DNA from: a candidate division GN15 bacterium
GTDB taxonomy: Bacteria > Zixibacteria > MSB-5A5 > GN15 > FEB-12
Assembly: GCA_014729205.1 (NCBI GenBank)
Contig: WJKG01000291.1
Span: 1 to 7,261, forward strand
Reading direction: 5' to 3'
Length of the DNA: 7,261 nucleotides
Numbering within the stretch: the stretch's first letter is position 1; the number at the start of each line of letters is the position of its first letter. Under the pieces are notes generated by a model. That model ran no database searches, was not told the DNA's origin, and saw only the letters and a list, made by a program, of their open reading frames with translations. This document shows positions 1 to 5,646 of this stretch, piece after piece. Both the position numbers and the translations under genes were made by a program.

Positions 1-267
1 CCCCAAAGACCGTTCATACAGCGCTGGGTCGGGCGAGGCGATATTGATCAGGTAGCTGCTGTGGGCGGTGGCCACCGTAATGCCGGTTTCCTCGATCAGC
101 GCGAAGTACTTATCCAGATCATCGGTCTTCAGTGGCGCGGCGCGCCACTGATTATTGGATTTGTCGAAGACCTGAATAGTATCACAGGTGGCACTCTGGC
201 CCCTGAGAATAGCCTTGTGCATTCCTCCGGCGATGGACATATGAGCACCGAACAACTGAGTGGGCAT
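1..267 (-). CDS. nfo: Endonuclease IV (deoxyribonuclease IV), N-terminal part, cut by left edge
   Basis: This is a class II apurinic/apyrimidinic endonuclease, which nicks DNA 5' to abasic sites in cytoplasmic base-excision repair. The 89 visible residues match the family closely. GAHMSIAGG (7-15) is the first beta strand of the TIM barrel, and NNQWRAAPL (38-46) is the first DNA-recognition loop. HSSYLINIASPDP (69-81) includes His69, the first metal ligand, and Tyr72-Leu73, which in E. coli Nfo enter the abasic DNA. About two thirds of the protein, with the other zinc ligands, lies beyond the left edge. I chose ATG 267 because the conserved GAH motif begins at residue 7; the next ATG (Met10) would remove it. 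AAGG sequences lie 3 nt (271-274) and 12 nt (AAGGAG, 280-285) upstream. The gene is divergent from the DUF433 gene. The identification is by motif recall. Confidence 0.95.
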   Translation of the reverse strand, partial: MPTQLFGAHMSIAGGMHKAILRGQSATCDTIQVFDKSNNQWRAAPLKTDDLDKYFALIEETGITVATAHSSYLINIASPDPALYERSLG

Positions 268-363
268 AATCCTTGTAAGCTCCTTAACGGCAATAGCCTG
301 CGTTTTGATCTACCGTTTCAACCGTTGGGCCGTCCAATCGTTCCCACAACTGCGTTCATAATT

Positions 364-382
364 GCTGACACTGTTTGTCAGC
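364..382. repeat. Perfect 7-bp inverted repeat, candidate operator or 5'-leader hairpin
   Basis: GCTGACA (364-370) and TGTCAGC (376-382) are exact reverse complements separated by CTGTT. The repeat is centred about 48 bp upstream of the DUF433 start codon, in the divergent spacer. No T-run follows on either strand, so a terminator is unlikely. A CATAAT sequence (357-362) just upstream could be a -10 box for the plus-strand gene, which would put the repeat around the transcription start, but I see no good -35. A dimeric repressor site is the simplest reading. The DUF433-HTH protein would be an obvious candidate for autoregulation, but this is inference. Confidence 0.4.
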
Positions 383-407
383 GACACGAGCGATACTCAA
401 GACAAAA

Positions 408-413
408 AGGAGG
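408..413 (+). promoter_or_regulatory. Ribosome binding site AGGAGG deciding the DUF433 start
   Basis: A full-consensus AGGAGG lies 7 nt upstream of ATG 421. It settles the start, because the same reading frame stays open back to about position 61 across the antisense of nfo and has no comparable signal there. Confidence 0.85.
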
Positions 414-420
414 GCATGCC

Positions 421-894
421 ATGACACTGGAACAGCCGTTGTTTGTGCGGGACACGAATATTGCGGTTACGGACGTACTCAAGATGATCGCCGAGGGGCT
501 TACTTACGAGCAGATAGTCAAGCGGGAACCACGACTGAACTACGGCGACATCATGGCGGCGGCAGATCTGGCTCGACAGTTGCTTGATCAGTATGTCGGC
601 GCCGATTCTATCATTCGGATCACCGGGAAGATTCAATTGACTGCCCGTCGTGGTAAATGGATCAATCTGGGACAACTGCGAAAGGAGTTTCCACGGGCGT
701 ACGAGCCCTGGACTCGCGAGGAGACAGAGAAGCTGCGGTCATTCTTTGAGGCGCGACTCGATGTTGAAGAGATCGCAAGCCGGCTCGGTCGACAGGAAGG
801 TGCCATCATTTCGCGTTTGGAGAAACTGGGGCTTATAAGCTCGTATGCTGAAGTCAAGCGCGAAGCACGGCACGAGGATGATGACAAGTCTTGA
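421..894 (+). CDS. DUF433-type protein with C-terminal homeodomain-like HTH
   Basis: This 157-aa protein is probably a cytoplasmic DNA-binding protein. Residues about 8-56 follow the DUF433 pattern (VRDTNIAVTDVLKMIAEGLTYEQIV, then a second helix pair ending in ALARQLL-like sequence), an HTH fold seen in VapB-like antitoxins and orphan regulators. Residues 62-90 look beta-rich and basic (GKIQLTARRGKW). Residues 96-139 form a second homeodomain/SANT-like unit: PWTREETEKLR, then DVEEIASRLGRQEGAI and SRLEKLGLI. The tail is acidic (HEDDDKS). No membrane segment or signal peptide is visible. No toxin partner is adjacent: the left neighbour is divergent nfo, and the right neighbour converges with only 5 bp between stops. 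The inverted repeat at 364-382 may be its operator. The family assignment is from motif recall. Its target and role are unknown; a regulator is likelier than an antitoxin given the second HTH. Confidence 0.8.
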   Translation: MTLEQPLFVRDTNIAVTDVLKMIAEGLTYEQIVKREPRLNYGDIMAAADLARQLLDQYVGADSIIRITGKIQLTARRGKWINLGQLRKEFPRAYEPWTREETEKLRSFFEARLDVEEIASRLGRQEGAIISRLEKLGLISSYAEVKREARHEDDDKS

Positions 895-899
895 TGGGA

Positions 900-2393
900 C
901 TATTTGCGGCAGCGGGCAGCGGAGTACACACCAACAGTGTTGAGGATCTCATCGCGGATAGCCTGAAGCTTCTCATCGATATCCTCGTCGTTCATGTGCT
1001 CCAGTACAAAGCATACCGCCTGATACAGCCGGGGTGTCGGAACCAAGGCAATTTGATGGGCAGCGGCCAGATCGATTGCCTCATCCTCGAACCATATCTC
1101 TCGCTGTTCCACCGGGCGCAGGCGTTCACCATTGCCAAGGAGTATGCCTTTGGGACGGGTGCGCTCATGGGTACCATCGAGTGAATCGATCAACTCCTGC
1201 ACTTCGTTCTTGGTGATCGGAGTCTTGTCAGCATCGGCTACGCGAATCATGGCACGGCATTTCTTCTCGTCTTCCTTGTGGTGAACACGGAATGTTTCAC
1301 CAGTGTAGCTAATACTCTCGGGAACTACTTTGAACCCAAGCCTGCCGAGGGCCATGTGGACGACCGACTGCATCTCGAAGTAGTTCTGGTAGAGCAGTCC
1401 GACGAGCCGCGGGATCTGGCGACGTTCATTGGCGTATTCATCGTGCAGAGCCTGAAGGTGCTCGATCTGCTTGTCAATGCGCTCCATCAGGACCGGGTAA
1501 GGGTTGATTCGGCTTAGACGAACGCTATGAGTGTTGACCCAGTCGGGTTTGACGGTAGCCGAGTCCGGTGAGTGCAAGACCTTACGAAAGACCTCGACGA
1601 GGCGGTCGGTTTCGTTCTCGACCTGAAAATAGGGTATGAGATAGATGCGCCCGGGGACGTCCTGGAAGATTATCTTGGTCACGGCCGGACTGGCGCCACT
1701 TGATGCAATCACCTCCATTTTGCCGTGCCCAATTGAGTTGAGTGTTTGATAGCAACTGATCTCGTTCCCATCGAACTCCCGGGCCAGCGGGTGTTCCTTG
1801 AGCAGGAACTTGAGGCGCTTGTGATTACAGTAATTGAACGAGAAACCGCCCACCAGCTCTTCCAGCCAAAAGAACGATGACACCAGTCCCTGGGTGTACG
1901 TCGACTGGCTTGCTGAGCTCTTCTTTGACACTTTGATGTGCGAGTTTGGCAGATTAGAACGCAGGACCAGAATGGCGCCATTGTCAAGTAGTCGACGCAA
2001 GGTATCGGCGGCCAGTTTCAGGCCAACGAGATATCGAGGAACGTCTTCGTCCTCCAGAGTGATATAGTCAATCTTGGAGACGCTCTTCTCGTCATTCCAC
2101 AGTCCGTGATCTATCGCAAACTGAAGCGGGTCCAGAAAGACAATACTGCTGTCGGAGAAGTCACTGCCGTCCATGATGTCACAGACATCATAATCCTCGC
2201 GGGCAGCGTTCCAGTTGACGAACGTTACCTTGTCGTCGTACTCCTCTTCTGGCAACTCACCGACCGATTTGGTTTTGGTGATTTCAGCCTCCCCGGGCTG
2301 ATTGCCAGATGGTTGATTGTCGACGGTTTCAGCCCCGGGTTCGACCTCAGGAGCCCCCGTAGTGTTCTTCGTATCTGATGTCGTCTCGTTCAT
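900..2393 (-). CDS. Uncharacterised protein, paralogue A (497 aa), degenerate nuclease-like C-terminus
   Basis: I do not recognise this family. Residues 1-54 are acidic, polar and probably disordered (many E, D, T, N, P). A compact alpha/beta region follows, with FVNW (58-61), IVFLDPLQFAIDH (84-96), ILVLRSNLPNSHIKVSKK (141-158), GLVSSFFWLEELVGGFSF (169-186) and YCNH (188-191). The alternation of hydrophobic strands with DP and GG-type turns suggests a Rossmann-like fold. Residues about 303-326 are charged and helical (coiled-coil-like linker). The C-terminal part has LLYQNYFEMQSVVHMALGRL (333-352), PKGILLGN (414-421), a WF pair, and VPTPRLYQAV (451-460). From memory this order resembles PD-(D/E)XK-like modules, but where E-x-K would sit the sequence is AMIRVADAD (381-389). 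There is no signal peptide or membrane helix. Start ATG 2393 has only a poor ribosome site. It is paralogous to the 2557-3972 gene and is probably co-transcribed after it. Confidence 0.8.
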   Translation of the reverse strand: MNETTSDTKNTTGAPEVEPGAETVDNQPSGNQPGEAEITKTKSVGELPEEEYDDKVTFVNWNAAREDYDVCDIMDGSDFSDSSIVFLDPLQFAIDHGLWNDEKSVSKIDYITLEDEDVPRYLVGLKLAADTLRRLLDNGAILVLRSNLPNSHIKVSKKSSASQSTYTQGLVSSFFWLEELVGGFSFNYCNHKRLKFLLKEHPLAREFDGNEISCYQTLNSIGHGKMEVIASSGASPAVTKIIFQDVPGRIYLIPYFQVENETDRLVEVFRKVLHSPDSATVKPDWVNTHSVRLSRINPYPVLMERIDKQIEHLQALHDEYANERRQIPRLVGLLYQNYFEMQSVVHMALGRLGFKVVPESISYTGETFRVHHKEDEKKCRAMIRVADADKTPITKNEVQELIDSLDGTHERTRPKGILLGNGERLRPVEQREIWFEDEAIDLAAAHQIALVPTPRLYQAVCFVLEHMNDEDIDEKLQAIRDEILNTVGVYSAARCRK

Positions 2394-2556
2394 ACGTGCT
2401 TCATAGGCTTAGAGCGTCCGATTTCCCCGGGCTTGGGTCGGTCGATTCTCCCTTACCGGAAGGACAAACAGCTATGGACCCTCATTTTGTTCAACCGAAT
2501 GGCTATTCCGTATATCGGCCTATTGGCCAGATGTCTTAAAGCCCCATCATGTACAA
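2394..2556. other. 163-bp spacer between the two paralogues
   Basis: The spacer is unusually long for same-strand neighbours here. I found no convincing promoter, terminator or RNA. A GGCC-TATT-GGCC short inverted repeat (about 2518-2530) is too small to call. A TTGAAC on the minus strand has no matching -10. Paralogue A may be read from the upstream promoter or from a weak one in this spacer. Confidence 0.3.
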
Positions 2557-3972
2557 TCAGGCCAGGTACTTGCGCGTGTTCATGGTGAAGACACCAGTAG
2601 ACTCAAGCAGGTCCGTTCGGAGTGAGCCCCGTATTTCTTCAAAGTTGTTCCGGTTGTACTGCCGCAACAGATAGCAGACGATGTCGAACAGCTCATAAGT
2701 TGAGAGCAGGCAAATCTCATACTGTTCAGCGGCAGCCAGAGCGGCTGTATCGAACCACTCAGTTCGCTTCCGCGGGTGCAGCTTGCGCCTGGCGTTGCCG
2801 ACCAGTATGCCTTTGGGCTTGATCTTCAGCGAGCAGCTCTGTATGGCGCTATGCAGGCGGGAGGTCTCGGTGGCATCAATGGCGTGGTCATCGGATGCCG
2901 CGGTCCGGACGACAACTCGCTGAATGCCGCCCTTGTCGGTTTCTGTTTGCCAGGCAATGGTATGCTCGCCGGTGGTCAGTTGCGAAGGCTGGAAACCGAG
3001 TAATTCGAACGAACTGTACACTGCCTGAAACAGGGATCGTCCGGATTCATAAAGTATCTCCGGCAGCAGCAGGACCTCTTCCTGCTTTTGGGCCGTATCC
3101 TGGCGCTCCCGCTCAAGAGCACGCAATTGCCGATCCAGGGTAACAAGTTGCTCAGGATACGGGCTGTGATCGATGAGCTGACGCTCGAACGGATCAAGCC
3201 AGGGTGGTCTGACCAGACTCGAACTGCCGGTACCGGAGATGAGCTTGAATGCTTCCACCAGTCGGATATGCTCCTGGGGTACGTGGAACTCGGGGATGAA
3301 GAAGATCTGTCCTCTCCCCTCGCCGAAATGCACCCGCGTGATGGCCGGGCTGGCGAAACCCGGACCGCTGGTAGCGATAGTCTGGATGCTGCCCCTGCCG
3401 ACCGTGGCCAGGCACTGGCGAACACGCACCGGGGACTCTCCCAGGAAACGCAGGATCGGATTGGTGCGTGTATGGAACTTGAGATGATCGTGACTGCAGT
3501 ATCGGAATGAGAGCCCATCGACAAGCTCTTCCAGCCAGAAGAAGGTGGAGACCAGTCCATCGGTGAAGGTCCCGGGGCTCTTTCCCTTCTTGCGGCTCAG
3601 CTTGATATGAGCATTTGGGACTCGGGCGCGGATTACCAGAGTACCACCGCGCTCCAGCAGCATCTGCCATTGGCCCTGAGCACGCTTGACAGCCTTCAGA
3701 TACGCCTTGAACTGCTTCTCGGTCATGGGAGTGTAGACAGCATCGGCGATATTGTTGGGATCGCTCCAGAACTCATGATCAAGCGCGAACTGCAACGGAT
3801 CAAACAACACCAACCGGCAGCCGGAAATGTCGGTGCCATCGACAAGGTCGGCGTGAATCGCGCGATCGTCCTGGATGCCCCAATTCACCGGCCAGTTAAC
3901 GAAGGCCACTTTGCCGTCGATGCTCGTGATTTCACCGGAGGCGGAAGGCTGCTGCGTGAGAATGTCGTCCAT
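2557..3972 (-). CDS. Uncharacterised protein, paralogue B (471 aa), degenerate nuclease-like C-terminus
   Basis: This is the same unrecognised family as the 900-2393 gene, colinear over nearly the full length. The acidic leader is shorter (residues 1-20). Shared blocks are FVNW (24-27), LVLFDPLQFALDH (54-66), GGTLVIRARVPNAHIKLSRK (109-128), GLVSTFFWLEELVDGLSF (139-156) and YCSH (158-161). By eye about half the positions are identical in the 109-170 stretch, and fewer elsewhere. Residues 278-300 are a charged helical linker. The C-terminal part has ILYESGRSLFQAVYSSFELL (306-325), KPKGILVGN (385-393), EWF (405-407) and LLSTYELFDIVCYLL (422-436). That resembles the end of PD-(D/E)XK-type modules, yet the expected E-x-K strand reads VVVRTAAS (353-360). 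It is apparently soluble. ATG 3972 has a weak GGGGA upstream, and a TATAAT on the minus strand about 63 bp upstream is a candidate promoter. It is probably the first gene of the paralogue pair. Confidence 0.8.
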   Translation of the reverse strand: MDDILTQQPSASGEITSIDGKVAFVNWPVNWGIQDDRAIHADLVDGTDISGCRLVLFDPLQFALDHEFWSDPNNIADAVYTPMTEKQFKAYLKAVKRAQGQWQMLLERGGTLVIRARVPNAHIKLSRKKGKSPGTFTDGLVSTFFWLEELVDGLSFRYCSHDHLKFHTRTNPILRFLGESPVRVRQCLATVGRGSIQTIATSGPGFASPAITRVHFGEGRGQIFFIPEFHVPQEHIRLVEAFKLISGTGSSSLVRPPWLDPFERQLIDHSPYPEQLVTLDRQLRALERERQDTAQKQEEVLLLPEILYESGRSLFQAVYSSFELLGFQPSQLTTGEHTIAWQTETDKGGIQRVVVRTAASDDHAIDATETSRLHSAIQSCSLKIKPKGILVGNARRKLHPRKRTEWFDTAALAAAEQYEICLLSTYELFDIVCYLLRQYNRNNFEEIRGSLRTDLLESTGVFTMNTRKYLA

Positions 3973-4034
3973 TGAGCGATCCCCGAAATACAGTTATCCG
4001 TGGCGTTTCCAACTGCTTGAGAAAGCGCCAGGGC

Positions 4035-4040
4035 ATTATA
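4035..4040 (-). promoter_or_regulatory. Candidate -10 box (TATAAT) for the paralogue pair
   Basis: On the minus strand a perfect TATAAT stands in GC-rich surroundings, so a transcript would start about 55 nt before ATG 3972. The hexamer 17 nt upstream is GAGTGC, which is a poor -35. There is no TGn extension. It is therefore a plausible but weak or activator-dependent promoter. Confidence 0.35.
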
Positions 4041-4090
4041 CTGATTATCGGACGCCCGCACTCCTGTCTTAAGGCCTGGAGGAGCGGCTG

Positions 4091-4135
4091 CGCCAAAGGA
4101 AACCGGCAGAATCGGTTGAGAGCGACCCTGCCGGT
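4091..4135 (-). terminator. Possible intrinsic terminator after the aldehyde dehydrogenase gene
   Basis: Read on the minus strand, ACCGGCAG and CTGCCGGT (4128-4135 and 4102-4109) form an exact 8-bp stem around an 18-nt loop. The stem is followed by TTCCTTTGG. The stem is GC-rich and starts about 31 nt after the dehydrogenase stop codon. The loop is long and the U-tract is interrupted, so termination may be inefficient. Its location between the dehydrogenase stop and the next gene's -10 box supports the call. Confidence 0.45.
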
Positions 4136-4166
4136 AAGTCTTGTGTTTCCGCTGTGGTTCAGACAA

Positions 4167-5591
4167 CTACTTGAGGTTCATGCTGAGAATCTTGACTTCC
4201 GTCATATCTTCGATCGAGTAGCGAACTCCCTCACGGCCTATACCGGAATCCTTCACCCCGCCATAGGGTTGGTGGTCGGCGCGGAAGGTGGGAACGTCGT
4301 TAACCACGACTCCGCCGACCTCGATATTCCTGAAGGCGTACCAGATATCATCGAGACGGTTAGTGAAGACACCGGCCTGCAGACCATACTCGGAATTGTT
4401 GATTTCTTTGACGGCGGTCTTAAAGTTCTTGTACTTGAAGAGCACCGCCAGCGGCGCAAATGCTTCCTCGGAGCAGACACGCATTCTGGGGGTTACCTGC
4501 GAAAGCAGTGTTGGCTGCAGCACGGCACCGCGGGCTTTGCCACCGGCGAGAACCCTGGCGCCCTGGCTTGTGGCCTCGTCGATCACCTCCAGCGTGTTCT
4601 TGACGGCGTCGCGATCGACCATGGCGCCCATATCGACCTTGGGGTTCATTGGGTTACCAGTTTTGATCTTGCTGACCTTCTGTTTGAACATGCGCAAGAA
4701 CCGGTTATAGACCTTTTCGTGGACATAGATGCGCTGCACGGAGATACAGGACTGCCCGGCTGAGGCAAACGAGCCATATACCAGACGGCTGGTGGCCCAG
4801 TCGAGGTCGGCATCGTCGGCGACAGCCACCCCGGCATTGCCGCCGAGTTCCAACACGACATGCTTCTTGCCGGCGTTCTGTTTGATCCACCATCCGACCT
4901 GCGAGGAACCGGTGAACGTGATCAGCTTGACACGTTCATCCTCCAGCAGCGGCGAGGACTCGCGAGAGGAGCCGGGCAGGATGGACACGGCCCCTTTGGG
5001 GTGATCGGTTTGATCAATCATCTCGGCGAGCAACAGCGCCGAAAGCGGAGTGGCACTGGCCGGTTTCAGGACGATGGTATTGCCCGACGCAATAGCTGGT
5101 GCAACCTTGTGCGCGACCAGGTTCAGCGGGAAATTGAACGGCGAGATCCCGGCAACAACACCCATAGGGAAGCGTTTCACCAGTCCGGTGCGCTCCTCGG
5201 CGCCCGGTGACCAGTCCAGATCAATAATCTCACCACCAACTCGCTTGGCTTCCTCGGCCGCTACCCGGAAGACACCGATTGCCCGCGTCACCTCGCCTTT
5301 GGAGTCCTTGTAGCACTTACCGAGCTCCTGGACCATAGTCTTGGTAAAACGTTCGATGTTCTTCTCAATCAAATCCGCTACCTGACGACACGTCTCCGAT
5401 CGCTTGTAGCTGGGCAGTTCGCGGGTTTCGGCAAAGGTCTTGTGGGCTATCTGAATCGCTTTCGTGTAGTCTTTCCTGGAGGCGGCGGCGACTCGTGCAA
5501 CCTTCTTGTTGTCGTATGGATTGACGACATCGATGGTGTCATCAGAACTCATCCATTTGCCACCCAGATACATCTTGTAGTTCTTGGCCAT
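4167..5591 (-). CDS. NAD(P)-dependent aldehyde dehydrogenase, y4uC/lactaldehyde-type subfamily
   Basis: This soluble ALDH-superfamily enzyme would oxidise an aldehyde to the acid. At 474 aa it has normal length and is intact. Visible landmarks are Asn153 in SPFNFP (oxyanion), Lys176 in VLKPAS (cofactor), and FTGSSQVG (226-233, dinucleotide binding). Others are general-base Glu248 in LELGG, nucleophile Cys282 in GQSCISVQRIYV, EEAFAP (375-380), and PYGGVKDSGIGREG (442-455). The GQxCISVQRIYVH stretch and NDVPTFRADHQPYGG (431-445) recall the ALDH subfamily of Rhizobium y4uC and archaeal lactaldehyde dehydrogenases; this is recall, not a search. I chose ATG 5591 over in-frame GTG 5597 because AGGGAG (5601-5606) is 9 nt from the ATG but only 3 nt from the GTG. 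It lies 55 bp downstream of the TPP enzyme, probably in the same operon. The substrate is unknown; acetaldehyde or another short aldehyde made next door is a guess. Confidence 0.93.
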   Translation of the reverse strand: MAKNYKMYLGGKWMSSDDTIDVVNPYDNKKVARVAAASRKDYTKAIQIAHKTFAETRELPSYKRSETCRQVADLIEKNIERFTKTMVQELGKCYKDSKGEVTRAIGVFRVAAEEAKRVGGEIIDLDWSPGAEERTGLVKRFPMGVVAGISPFNFPLNLVAHKVAPAIASGNTIVLKPASATPLSALLLAEMIDQTDHPKGAVSILPGSSRESSPLLEDERVKLITFTGSSQVGWWIKQNAGKKHVVLELGGNAGVAVADDADLDWATSRLVYGSFASAGQSCISVQRIYVHEKVYNRFLRMFKQKVSKIKTGNPMNPKVDMGAMVDRDAVKNTLEVIDEATSQGARVLAGGKARGAVLQPTLLSQVTPRMRVCSEEAFAPLAVLFKYKNFKTAVKEINNSEYGLQAGVFTNRLDDIWYAFRNIEVGGVVVNDVPTFRADHQPYGGVKDSGIGREGVRYSIEDMTEVKILSMNLK

Positions 5592-5600
5592 GTTCACTCA

Positions 5601-5606
5601 CTCCCT
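5601..5606 (-). promoter_or_regulatory. Ribosome binding site AGGGAG of the aldehyde dehydrogenase gene
   Basis: AGGGAG on the minus strand is 9 nt from ATG 5591, a workable spacing, and 3 nt from GTG 5597, which is too close. It therefore favours the ATG. Confidence 0.6.
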
Positions 5607-5646
5607 GTATTTCGAGTCGTTATTCATTAGCGAAGGCTACCACCCT

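Noticed and set aside
61..420. Upstream extension of the DUF433 reading frame to a GTG near position 61
   Set aside because: It runs antisense through nfo codons with no ribosome site, whereas ATG 421 has AGGAGG at ideal spacing and the DUF433 similarity begins there.
2474..2539. 21-codon plus-strand ORF with an AAGGA upstream in the paralogue spacer
   Set aside because: It is too short to support by composition, antisense to the local transcription unit, and has no similarity I recognise; chance is likely.
2976..3560. 194-codon minus-strand frame inside paralogue B
   Set aside because: It is out of frame with the conserved paralogue, and its serine- and arginine-rich translation is typical of a shifted GC-rich gene.
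421..3972. Toxin-antitoxin or phage-defence island made of the DUF433 gene and the paralogues
   Set aside because: The genes converge instead of forming an operon, no toxin or ATPase/nuclease with intact motifs is visible, and no mobile-element borders or integrase are seen. It is kept only as a weak hypothesis.
3972..4763. 263-codon plus-strand open frame
   Set aside because: It lies antisense to the 3' half of a well-supported aldehyde dehydrogenase, and the translation has no recognisable domain; a shadow of codon bias.
5595..5597. GTG as the aldehyde dehydrogenase start
   Set aside because: Only 3 nt separate it from the AGGGAG site; ATG two codons downstream has 9-nt spacing.
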